DNA of 64,000 nt from Terfezia claveryi (taxonomy: Eukaryota > Ascomycota > Pezizomycetes > Pezizales > Pezizaceae): NCBI GenBank assembly GCA_015179025.1, contig WHUX01000138.1, positions 79,752 through 143,751 on the forward strand, in the 5' to 3' direction. Below the pieces are notes generated by a model that was not told the DNA's origin, searched no databases, and was given only the letters and a program-made list of their open reading frames with translations. Of the stretch, positions 47,701-56,747 are shown one piece after another. Every line of letters begins with the position of its first letter. Within the stretch, counting starts at the first letter, position 1. Position numbers and translations under genes: made by a program.

Positions 47701-48431
47701 ACTATCAACAAGATAACTGGTCCGAATTAATCATGATGGCAGAATTCTCATATAATAATACCCTGTCTGCTACCCTTGGAATTATGCCATTCCAGGCTAT
47801 GTATGGAGAAAATCCTTGCTACCAGATTAATCCAAACCCTGCAAAGAAACTTCCAGCGCCTTCTGTCATCAAGGATTTTGCCGATCGCCTTTCGGAACTC
47901 GATGCCCACCTTAAATCTGAAATGATTTGGGCCCAAGCAACTTATTCCGAACAAACCAATCAATCTTGAATCCCACCTCCCAAGCTAGAAATCGGCGATG
48001 AAGTATGGCTACTATGCCGACACATTAAAACAACTCGTCCCTCTACTAAGCTAGATTTTAAAAAGCTTGGTAAATTTCGAATCATCCAGAAGATCTCCTC
48101 CCATGCTTATAAGCTCGACCTTCTTACTTCCATGAAAATTCACTCCGTCTTCCATATCTCTCTCCTCAAACCTGCATCAACCGACTCCTTACCAGGGCAA
48201 ACTCAAACTCTACCCCCTCCGATTATTATTGAAGATAAACCTGAGTGGGAAATCGACGAGATTGTTGAATCCCGTATTCATGGACGTACATTTGAATACC
48301 TTGCTCATTGGATAGGATATGACGAGCTTACTTGGGAACCTGCTAACCTGTTTTTGAATGCACCTAGCGCTGTGAAAAAATTCCACGCTTCGTACCCATC
48401 TAAACCTCGACCCCGCACTCTACCAAAATGA
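44684..48431 (+). pseudogene. Element C pol (protease-RT-RNase H-integrase-chromodomain), few stops
   Basis: Protease MVDSGASSQFIDL near 44995 (DSG triad). A small frame break lies near 45118. RT: PPHRYVDHAIPLQDGAKPPF near 45550, VDYRALND near 45760, MPFGLTN near 45965, active site region [10 protein letters not shown] near 46050 (Tyr of YxDD reads Ser). RNase H: ETDASDYV near 46495, GDKELLAI near 46627, ITDHHNLQTF near 46710. Integrase: HPAAGHPGR near 47165 with CDTCTRTK near 47270, then VVVDQLSKM, SDRGIQF and TDGQTERIN (near 47420, 47545, 47640). Chromodomain: EWEIDEIVESR to LTWEPANLF near 48245-48350. Stops: TAG at 45655, 46087 and 47227, TAA at 46396, TGA at 47968. Confidence 0.92.
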
Positions 48432-48525
48432 GTGGACTCGGAACTCGTCATAATCCCTTTATCGTTCCAGATGATGAAGAACTCGACCACGACTCGCAGG
48501 AGCTCGTCCTCAGAGGAGGGCCTAC

Positions 48526-49307
48526 TATTATGAACCAACCCTTACCCTTGTCTCAAGAACCTCCGGCCCCTGTTTTGTATTGGCAACCTACGCACTTGCC
48601 AACTTATATATACTTGCAGCTCAACATGATCCTGACTCAGCACGAGTTTACCGTGCTATTGCTGGCCCTTTGGTTGCTATTCCAATTCCAGTAACTCGGA
48701 CCCCGACCCCAGCCTTGACCTGCATGACAACCGACCACATCCCGGAAGTCCAGATTAGGTACTTGCTTATTCGGGAATCTACTAGAACCTTCTAGTAGAT
48801 TCATTTCGTGAGAAATAGAATATTTTGTCGCAACTCTATGGTTTTCTAGTTCACGTACGAATCTTCTAGTTCATTCTTTATGCTTTGTAACCTAGGATTT
48901 CTAACGAGAATTATAAGTCTTGAACGATACTAGATTCCTATAAAAGGAACCAGTTTCTCTTGTCTATTTTCCTTCTCTCTTCTTCTTCACGCAACAACTT
49001 GTTCACTCTACTGTACCTAGTTGTTCATAATATATCGATCTTCTATCTCTCGAGCGTAGCTTAGACTTTCACGTTCCTAGTCTTGACCTTGTTTATGCCT
49101 ACTCGTTCGGCCTTGGTCTCGCCCAAGTCCCCTCTGACCTTCGAATACGTACACCTACTCGATCTTGTCAATCCTGCTCTTCTCCAGTACTTGAACCTTT
49201 ACTATCTCCCGCTTAATCCCAGGATCCCTAACTATTCGCAACGTACCTCACATCCTCACAAGTCCCGCCCTTCGTATTACTGGTAGCTCGGATTAGGGTT
49301 CATTACA
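48526..49307 (+). repeat. 3' LTR of element C
   Basis: 782 bp direct repeat of 42703-43484, preceded by a purine-rich tract (AGAGGAGGG at 48512-48520) suited to be the polypurine tract. Its first dinucleotide reads TA rather than TG, itself a G-to-A change. Confidence 0.93.
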
Positions 49308-50438
49308 CCTGCTCGGCCCCCGAATTGGCATCCTTCTACCTGGATAATGTCTTCCATTACCATGGCCTCTCAGCGTCGATTGTCTCAGACCGTGGCCCTC
49401 AGTTCGTCGCCGACTTCTGGAAAACATTCTGTGAGCTATTGGGTATTGAAGTACACCTGTCTACGGCATACCACCCTCAGACTGATGGCCAGTCAGAATG
49501 TATGAACGCCATCATGGAGCAATATCTGAGGGCGTACATCAATTACCAGTAGAATAACTGGGTTTCATTGCTGGCCACCTGCGAATTCTCCGCCAACAAC
49601 CACTTTTCTGAGACCCTGAAGACCTCCCCATTCCTGGCCAATTATGGCTGGCACCCTCGGTTTGTAGACTCCCTGGCACCTCTGCGCAAGGTCAGGGAGA
49701 ACGCCCCAGCTAAGGAGTTCCCCACGTAGATTTCTGAACTTCACTCTACCCTGAAAGCCAAGCTGGGATATGCGCAAGCCAGGCAAGCTGAATATACTAA
49801 TGGATCACGGTTGCCAGCCTCCAAGTATTAGCCAGGAGATAAGGTGTGGCTCTCCAGCCCGCACTTCTGGACAGAACGGCCATCTCGCAAGGTCGACCAT
49901 AAGTTCCTGGGTCCATTCGAGGTGTTGGCTGCTGTGGGCACTCATGCCTATCGATTGAGGTTCCCCAAGGACATCAAACGCCACCCGGTTGTACATGTAT
50001 CGGAAATTGAGCCAGCGGCTGACGATCCCCTCCCAGGGCAGAAACACCCCCCTCCCCCTCCTGTGGTGATCGAAGGTGAAGAGGAGTGGGAGGTCGAAGA
50101 GGTATTGGACTCAAGGAAGAGGTACGGTCATCTGCAATACAAGGTCAAGTGGTTAGAGGACGAGGAGACTACCTGGCAACTTGGGGAAGACTTGGAAAAT
50201 GCACAGGACTTGGTCACCCTGTTCGCCAACGTTACCCCCGGAAACCCCGCCCCACCCAATAATGTTCTTTTCATCCTGGAATTGGTTGTTAGTGTTGTTA
50301 TTGTCATTGTTGTCATGGTTATTGTTGGTACGTACTTCCGGCGTTGGGGTTGTATTATGTGTTATTGGTTATTCGCCTGTTTTGTTTGTTTGTTTGTTTT
50401 TTCGCCTTGCCTTGCGTCGCTGGGGCTCCGAGCCTAAA
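49308..50438 (+). pseudogene. B2 pol, 3' part (integrase core, GPF motif, chromodomain, hydrophobic tail)
   Basis: Resumes the B2 integrase after element [21 protein letters not shown] near 49340, [10 protein letters not shown] near 49470, NYQ then TAG (49550) for Gln, KFLGPFEV near 49900, VVHVSEIEPAADDPLPGQK near 49990, and a clean chromodomain (EEWEVEEVLDSRKRYGHLQY to TTWQLGEDL, 50080-50190). The open frame then continues about 80 residues with strongly hydrophobic segments (ELVVSVVIVIVVMVIVG and CYWLFACFVCLFVF) to a TAA that overlaps the polypurine tract AAAGGGGGGA (50438-50445). The tail recurs in B3. Confidence 0.88.
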
Positions 50439-50448
50439 GGGGGGATAG

Positions 50449-50958
50449 TGTTACAATCGTCCTTTCCTAGCCGGGTTTGAGAGTCAGACGGGATTCCGTC
50501 TGACTCTCGTTATTGTTGATAGATATCGTTGTTATCTCTGTTCCCGAGATAAGGGGTCTCGGGAACCTTATTCCTTCCGGTGGCCTTGGCCAGCCAGGAA
50601 GGAATCCTGTATATATAGCTTGCTCTCTCCGCCCTCTCGTTGGATCCCCATCCAACATCTTGTATACCAAATACAGGACCTTGTCTCTCCGCGAAGGTGT
50701 ACCTCCCTTGTACACCCCCTCGTCTTGCCTTGTCACGAGAATAGCTCTGTAGCATAGCTGCCCCCCTCCAATATACGCGGCAACTACCTCCGCATGTCTC
50801 GTGCCCCTTGCCCTCTGCCCCTCTTGCCTCTTGCCCTTGCCCCCCATCCCAGCCTTCCCCTAGTCACACACGTAGCGTTCCTATGTATGTCTCACCCTAG
50901 CCTCTGCCTTCTTCCCGGCGTACCCCTTGGTCGCCTTGTCCCTAGAGCCGTCGTTACA
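50449..50958 (+). repeat. 3' LTR of B2
   Basis: 510 bp, preceded by the polypurine tract AAAGGGGGGA and followed by the target duplication copy GGTAG. Nearly identical to 38132-38641. Confidence 0.93.
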
Positions 50959-51871
50959 GGTAGGGTACGAGTTTCTTGGTGGCCTTTTCCGAGAACAGAT
51001 CAATGAACTCGTAGTATTCATCCGAAACTAGGGACTTTCACTCCTCTTTAGGCTGTATCTTATTGATCTCCAGGTTCACCTCATATATAGACAGGGCATG
51101 AGCATTCAGCTTGTGCCTCCTAGTGAGGTAAGGAAAAGCCCCTGCTCTGATGAAGCTAATATTCAGAGGTTTTTGGGGACTCGGGGGCATAGAGGGGACA
51201 GGGGAAACTAGGGGCACAGAGGACACTGGGGGAACAGGGGAAACCGGGGGCACAGTGGAAACCAGGGGAATGGTGGCATTGATATGTACAGGCGAGAGTA
51301 CCACCTGAGTCTAGTGGATTATTGGGGGTGGCAATGTGCACAGCCCAGTGACAGTGGTTTTTGGATCCCTACAGTATTTTTTGAAATAAGGGCTGTTGAA
51401 TCACAAGGTGTAAGAGCTGAAGCTGACTGATATATCGTACATACTAAGCCAGGGGATCCCAAGGACACTTGGGTACTTTAGCTTGGTTACGAACATAGGG
51501 AGATCTTACGAGTGATCACCCATGGCACTAGGCAGGCACGCAAGGTTGGTAATCGCCCCAGAAAAGATAGGGCGGCCATCGATAACATCAAGAAGGCGGG
51601 GAGTCTTTACCTTGGAGGTTGGTATTGAGTTTTTACTGACAAAGGTCTGGTCAATGAATGCTATTCCTGAAGCCCCACAATCTATAAGAGCTGATATAAC
51701 CACTGTTTTATCATTGAACTTGACAGTTATAGGTACAATGAAGTGCTCGTCAAATAGATGAGACTCATCAACAGACATAGATGTAGGCAAAGAAAATGCA
51801 GACAAAAATAAATGACCTGGAGCAGGTCTCTTGCTAGTGTCAGTATCTAGGCAAGGGACTCTCTTTTTCCC
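50959..51871 (-). pseudogene. B1 pol, 5' part (protease and linker)
   Basis: Minus strand, -1 frame relative to gag. The frame opens with the frameshift signal and runs AFSLPTSMSVDES, then the protease ALIDCGASGIAF near 51690, GAITNLACLPSA near 51545, and a Pro/Val-rich linker with repeated PVSPVP units (51270-51180) that is longer than in B2 or B3. It ends at FSEKA(T)KKL..., where B2 has inserted at 50958/38132. Stops near 51505, 51315 and 51050 are mostly TAG/TGA at Trp, Gln or Arg positions. Confidence 0.85.
51826..51871 (-). promoter_or_regulatory. Programmed -1 frameshift signal of B1 (gag-pol)
   Basis: On the minus strand GGGAAAA (51871-51865) is in the gag frame as G_GGA_AAA, followed by a 5-nt spacer AGAGA and the stem arm GTCCCTTGCCTAG, then a loop and CTAGCAAGAGAC. 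The 3' arm has one G-to-A change relative to B2/B3, which weakens one pair. The gag stop (51849-51847) lies in the 5' arm. Confidence 0.78.
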
Positions 51872-53015
51872 GACTCTTCAACCTCTTCGATTTGTGCTTC
51901 CGAAATGGCAAGAGTGGCTAGGGAGCGGTTTTTTCGGAGGGGACATGCTGCAACAAAGTGGTCCCCTTTTCCACATGCAATAGACAACCCATTAGTGTGG
52001 CGGCAGTCCCTTTCCTCCTAGGTTAGTCGAGGCCTTCCCGATAATAGGTCCATTAGGGTAGGCCCTTCTGCTACCAATGATGGATGTGCTAGTTTATTAG
52101 CAGGGCCTGAGCTATTTTGGTAGCATGGTGTTGCTGAGACTATAGTTGTAGGAGACGTGGTGCTAGCCTGAACGTGGGGTGGTTGCGGAGCCGAGACATC
52201 TGCTGTTCCACCCGGGAAGCCTAGTCAATCAATTTGTCAAGGGTTTTAGCTTCCGGGAGGCGGACTATGGCCTGCTGGATTTCGTCATTTAGCCCTTCCT
52301 AGAATTGCTCCAGTTTGGACTAGTCATTCCATTGGACCTCCACTGCCAGTCTCAAGAATTCTACCATATAAGTGGACAGATCAGTATTTTTCTGCTTGAG
52401 GGCTCGGAAGGCCCTACTGGCAGTGCCAATGGCATCGGAATCCTACAACACCCTATCCAGGATTGTGAAAAGAGTCGAGATATCATTAAGCTTGATCCCG
52501 GTTTCGAGGATATATGGCTGGATCTGGTCACAAGCTTTCCCCTCTAGCAAGGCGAAAACGTATGCCAGTCGATGTTGTTCCGATGGTAACCTGGCAGAAT
52601 CCCCATTCATCTTGAGATTGACAGCATTTTTTCAGGCTCATAGGCGAACCTGATCCCCATTGAACTTGGGGAGAGTCGGGATACTTTCAGTCTTATTGTT
52701 ACTGGCTGCTGTTGTTGTTGGTATTGCTAGGTTTGCTAGGGCCCGGCTGAGGTTTTGGACTGTGGTCCTTTCGGTGGCTAGGGCAAGGTTCACATGGTTG
52801 AGATCAGTCTGGAGGACTATGATCTCTTCATCGGCGTATCTCAATTTTCATTTAGCCACGGCCAGGCTGTTGCCGAGTTCGGCCCCAATGGCATCCATGG
52901 CCTCGAAGATGTTGATGATTTCTCAACGGTAGGGATTCAACTCGTTCAAGCCTGAGAGTATGGGGGAGCTCCTATAAGTTTGAAACTTGATAGCGGGTGG
53001 AGGGGTTCCGGACAT
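51847..53015 (-). pseudogene. B1 gag, heavily RIP-decayed
   Basis: Minus strand from ATG 53015 to TAG 51847. It aligns along its length with B2 and B3 gag: MSGTPPPAIKFQTY start, coiled-coil part (DEEIIVLQTDLNHVNLALA near 52830), IPTLPKFNGDQVRL near 52660, HRLAYVFALLEGKA near 52570, and the CIACGKGDHF-like knuckle near 51985. At least six TAG/TGA/TAA codons replace Trp, Gln or Arg, so it is the most mutated of the three gag copies. Confidence 0.85.
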
Positions 53016-53051
53016 GACAGCATACCAGTTGGTCGAGAAGATCCAACGTAG

Positions 53052-53548
53052 TATAATGATGGCTGTGGGGACAAGGTGACCAAGGGGTACGCCGGGGCAA
53101 AGGCAAGGCTATAGTGACACTCAAGTAGGAATCCTACGTATGCGACTAGGGGAAAAGGCTAGGACGGGGGCAAGGGCGAGGGCGAGAGAGGTGGTGGGCA
53201 AGGGACACGAGACATGCGGAGGCAGTTGCCGCGTGTGTCGGAGGGAGGGAGCTCTACTGCAGAGCTGTTCATGAGACAAAGGGGTGCACAAGGGAGGTGT
53301 ACAAGCGCTGGAAGAGGCAAGGTCCTGTATTGGATATACAAGATATTGGATGGGGATCCAAAGAGAGGGCAGAGAGAGTAAGCTATATATACAGGCTTCC
53401 TTCCTGGCCAAGGCCACCAGAAGGAATAAGGATCCCGAGACCTCTTATCTCGGGAATAGAGATAACAATGATATCAATCAACAATAACAAGAGTCAAATG
53501 GAATTCCATCCGACTCTCAAACCCGGCTAGGAAAGCACGGTTGTTACA
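53052..53548 (-). repeat. 5' LTR of B1
   Basis: About 497 bp, reverse orientation, reading TGTAACAACCGTGC at its start (53548) and ending in ...CATTATA, a RIP-altered form of the usual GTTACA. It lies inside the gag of copy B4, but the flank GAGGG does not match the flank of the B1 3' LTR. Confidence 0.85.
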
Positions 53549-54326
53549 GAGGGTATCAATGGTGGGGAAGGTAACTATGGCCTGTTGGAGCTCATCACTG
53601 AGCCCCTCCTGGAATTGCTCGAACTTAGCCTGGTCGTTCCATCAGACCTCCACCGCCAGTCTCAAGAATTCTACCACATCAGTGGACAGATCGGTATTTT
53701 TCTGCCTCAGGGCTCAGAGGGCCCTACTAGCAGTGCCAATGGCATTGGAGTCCCCAAACGCCCTATCCAGGATTGTGAAAAGGGCCGAGGTATTGTTGAG
53801 CTTGATCCCAGTTTCAAGGACGTATGGCTAGATCTGGTCACAAGATTTCCCCTCCAGCAAGGCAAAAACATATGCCAGTCGATGTTGTTCTAACAGGAAC
53901 CTGGCAGAGTCCCTATTTAGCTTGAGGTTGACTGTATTCTTCCAGGCTTGGAGACGAACCCGGTTCCCATTGAACTTGTAGGGAGTCGGAATGCTTTCAG
54001 TCTTGTTGCTACTGGCTGCTGTTGGTATTGTGATGTTCCCTAAAGCACGGCTGATGTTTTGGACTATAGTCTATTCATTGGTAAGAGCAAGGTTCACATG
54101 GTCGGGATCCGTCTGGAGGACCGTGATCTCTTCATCAGTGGATCTCAGCTTTCGTTCAGCCATGGCTAGGCTGTTGCCGAGTTCGGCCCTAATGGCATCC
54201 ATAACCTCAAAGATGTCGATGATTTCTCGACCATAGGCATTCAATTCGTTTTAGGCCTGAGGGTATAGAGGCTTTTCTCCAGGTCTGGAACTTGATGGCT
54301 GGGGGTGAGAGAGCTGCTCCTGACAT
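53549..54326 (-). pseudogene. B4 gag fragment
   Basis: Minus strand from the ATG at 54326 (MSGAALSPPAIKFQTW) to 53549. It covers the N-terminal coiled-coil and capsid parts up to IVTFPTIDTL and is then cut by the B1 LTR. The rest of B4 (knuckle, pol, 3' LTR) is not in the window, so it was lost or displaced by recombination. Several stops (for example near 54255, 54070 and 53830) are RIP-like. Confidence 0.82.
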
Positions 54327-54362
54327 AACTACGTACTAGTTGGTCCAAAGGATCTAACATAG

Positions 54363-54955
54363 TGTAACCTGGGCTCTGAGGGACAAGGCAACCAAGAGGT
54401 ACACTGGGGCAGTGGCATTGGGGAATCGCATATGTAAGAGCGCTACGTGTATGATCTAGGGAAAGGATAGAGGCAAGGCAAGGGCAGGGCTAGAGTAACA
54501 CTCACGTATGAATGCTATATATGGGATTAGGAAAACGAAGCTTGTCATGGACAACTGTCACGGATGTCACGGACGATGTCAGGGGGGGCAAGATGTTCAG
54601 AAGGCAAGAGGTAAGGACAAGAGATATGCGGAAGTGGTTGCCGCATGTGTTGAAGGAAGGCAGCTATACTACAGAGTTGTTTGTACAAGACAAGGATGTG
54701 CACAAGAGGGGTGTACAAGCACTAGGAGAAGCAACTTGAAGGTCCTGTATTGGGTATACGAGACGTTGGATGGGGATCCAACGTAAGTGCGAGAGTGAAG
54801 AAATATATGTACATGGTAGCACAAGGCCGATAACAAAATAAAGTTCCGAAATAGGGAACCCTCGACAGTCGTGCCAAAAGTGGCATGACTCTCAAAATAC
54901 AATCCAGTACTAGACAACATCAATAACAATAATAATGGTAAAGAGAGACGGTTGT
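54363..54955 (-). repeat. B4 5' LTR, interrupted by B3
   Basis: Reverse-oriented family-B LTR variant of about 597 bp. Its outer four bases (TACA) lie at 61242-61245, beyond element B3. It is the most diverged LTR here in its U3 part (54800-54950). Flanks of the B3 insertion are GTTGT (54951-54955) and GTGGT (61237-61241), a one-mismatch target duplication. Confidence 0.8.
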
Positions 54956-55509
54956 TGTTACAACCGTGCTTTCCTAGCCGGGTTTAAGAGTCTGACGGGA
55001 TTCCGTCCGACTCTCATTATTATTGATTGATATTGTTGTTATCTCTGTTCCCGAAATAAGGGGTCTCGGGAACCTTATTCCTTCTGGTGGCCTTGGCTAG
55101 GAAGGAAGCCTGTATATATAGCTTGCTCTCTCAGCCCTCTCGTTGGATCCCCATCCAACGTCTTGTATATCCAATACAGGGCCTTGCTTCTCTCCATGCT
55201 GGTGCATCTCCCTTGTGCACCTCCTTGCCTCACCTCGACTCTGCAGCCCTGCTGCCCACCCCGCGAACCTCCTGTCCTTGCCTTGCCTCGCCTTGTGTTT
55301 GCAGACCAGCTACCTCCCTTGACACACGCGGCAACTGCTTCCGTGTGTCTCGTGTCCCCTGCCCTCTGCCCCTCTTGCCTCTTGCCCTTGCCTCACGTCT
55401 CAGCCTCCCCCTGGTCACACACGTAGCGTTCCTACATGTGTGTTATCCTAGCCTTGCCCTTGCCCTGGCGTACCCCTTGGTCGCCTTGTCCCCCAGAGCC
55501 CTCGTTACA
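54956..55509 (+). repeat. 5' LTR of B3
   Basis: 554 bp, TGTTACAACC to CTCGTTACA, about 44 bp longer than the B2 LTR because of an expanded C/T-rich section (about 55200-55330). TATATATAG near 55116 is the probable core promoter. Confidence 0.93.
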
Positions 55510-55545
55510 CTATGTTGGATCTTCTCGACCAACTGGTACGCTGTC

Positions 55546-56726
55546 ATGTCCGGAACCCCTCCACCCGCTGTTAGGTTTCAAACCTGGAGGAACTCCCCTA
55601 TACCCTCAGGACCGAACGAATTGAATGCCTATCGTCGAGAGATTATCGACATCTTCGAGGCCATGGATGCCATTGGGGCCGAACTCGGCAATAGCTTGGC
55701 CGTGGCTGAACGAAAACTGAGATCCGCCGATGAAGAAATCACAGTACTCCAAAACGATCTTGACAATGCCACCATCGCTCTGGCCAACGAGCGAACCACG
55801 ATCCAGACCCTCAACTGCGCTATGGCCGCTATGTCGGCAACCCCACCCTCTGCACCAACCGCCAAAACCGAAAGTATTCCAACCCGCCCCAAATTCAATG
55901 GGGATAGGCTCGCCTCCGAGCTTGGAAGAACTCAGTAAACCTTAAACTCAATGGGGACTCAGCCAGATTCCCATCCGAGCAACACCGCTTGGCTTATGTC
56001 TTTGCCCTGCTGGAGGGTAAGGCAGTAGATCAAATCCAGCCATCTGTCCCGAGACTGGGATTAAGCTGGACGGCATCCCGGTACTCTTCGCTATTCTAGA
56101 CAGGGCTTTTGGGGACCCGATGCCGTGGGCACGGCTAGCCGAGCCCTCCGAGCCCTGAAACAACGTAATTCGGATCTATCCACATATGTGGCAGAGTTCT
56201 CCAGGCTGGCAGCAGAAGTATTGTGGAACGACAAGTCAAAGCTCGAGCAGTTCCAGGAGGGACTAAATGACGAACTTCAACAGGCCATGGTCACCCTCCC
56301 AGAGACCAAGAGTCTCGACGAATTAATCGACCAGGCATCCAGGGTGGAACAACGGATGGCTAGGTTGAGACACCGCCTTACCTTCCGCCCTGCCACCCGC
56401 TCACCTCAGCAACCACAGCAATACCAACCACAGCAACCAACCCCCAAGCCTGCCCAAGTCCCGGCCTTGGCCAACAAACCCGCGTACCCCTCTCTCATGG
56501 CAGGTGGTGCCACGCCTATGGACCTATCCGCAGGTAGGCCACGGTTAACCAGGAGGAGAGAGATCGCCGCCGGAATAATGGGTTGTGCATTGCGTGTGGA
56601 AAAGGGGACCACTTTATTGCGGCATGTCCCCTCCGAAAACACCGCTCCCTAGCCGCTCATGCCATCTCGGAAGCCAGGATCGAAGAAGTTGGGGAAGAGT
56701 CGGGAAAAGGGGAGTCCCTTGCCTAG
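55546..56726 (+). pseudogene. B3 gag (coiled coil, capsid, CCHC knuckle), frameshifted
   Basis: ATG 55546. N-terminal region, coiled coil (ERKLRSADEEITVLQNDLDN near 55710), then RPKFNGD near 55890, where a one-base change shifts the frame; the capsid part resumes in other frames (EQHRLAYVFALLEGKAVDQI near 55980; RALRALKQRNSDLSTYVAEF near 56140-56190). A Gln/Pro-rich spacer (56400-56470), TPMDLSAGRPRL, another frame change near 56550, and the knuckle CIACGKGDHFIAAC near 56588-56630 follow. It ends ESGKGESLA-TAG at 56724-56726, the stop being within the frameshift stem. Confidence 0.87.
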
Positions 56727-56747
56727 TTATTGACACTAGCAAGGGAC
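56702..56747 (+). promoter_or_regulatory. Programmed -1 frameshift signal of B3 (gag-pol)
   Basis: GGGAAAA at 56702-56708 in gag frame (G_GGA_AAA), 5-nt spacer GGGGA, stem GTCCCTTGCCTAGT (56714-56727) with ACTAGCAAGGGAC (56735-56747), one bulged C, loop TATTGAC. A -1 slip leads directly into the open pol frame (R-G-V-P-C-L-V-I-D). Slippery site, spacer length and stem are shared with B1 and B2, while the spacer bases differ. Confidence 0.85.

Larger units (their letters stand above)
42703..49307 (+). mobile_element. Element C: full-length Ty3/gypsy chromovirus inserted in B2 integrase
   Basis: Two 782-bp LTRs (42703-43484 and 48526-49307) and a perfect 5-bp target duplication CCTGC (42698-42702, 49308-49312). 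It is 6,605 bp long. Gag with CCHC knuckle, a -1 frameshift signal, then protease, RT, RNase H, integrase and a chromodomain. LTRs differ at a few sites, mostly C/T or G/A. It is the innermost and hence youngest element of this nest. Confidence 0.95.
38132..50958 (+). mobile_element. Element B2: Ty3/gypsy chromovirus (plus strand), inserted in B1 and containing C
   Basis: Two 510-bp LTRs (38132-38641, 50449-50958), starting TGTCACAA/TGTTACAA and ending GTTACA, flanked by GGTGG (38127-38131) and GGTAG (50959-50963). The single difference is a TGG-to-TAG change of the RIP type. Internal order: gag, -1 frameshift signal, protease, RT, RNase H, (Asp-Ala)n linker, integrase (cut by element C at 42703), chromodomain and hydrophobic tail. 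Opposite in orientation to its host B1. Confidence 0.92.
34774..53548 (-). mobile_element. Element B1: Ty3/gypsy chromovirus (minus strand) containing B2
   Basis: On the minus strand: 5' LTR 53052-53548, gag 53015-51847, pol 51871 to 50959, then the B2 insertion (38132-50958), pol 38131 to about 35246 and a shortened 3' LTR 34774-34986. The interrupted pol reads across the B2 insertion at [11 protein letters not shown], with flanking GGTGG and GGTAG as a one-mismatch target duplication. The outer flanks of B1 (TATAG left, GAGGG right) do not match, so its ends were probably altered by recombination. RT reads YLDN instead of YLDD. Confidence 0.85.

Noticed and set aside
54508..54786. ORFs of 75-92 codons
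   Set aside because: They lie within the B4 LTR, and similar frames occur in the other LTRs only as products of Cys/Leu/Pro-coding low-complexity sequence.
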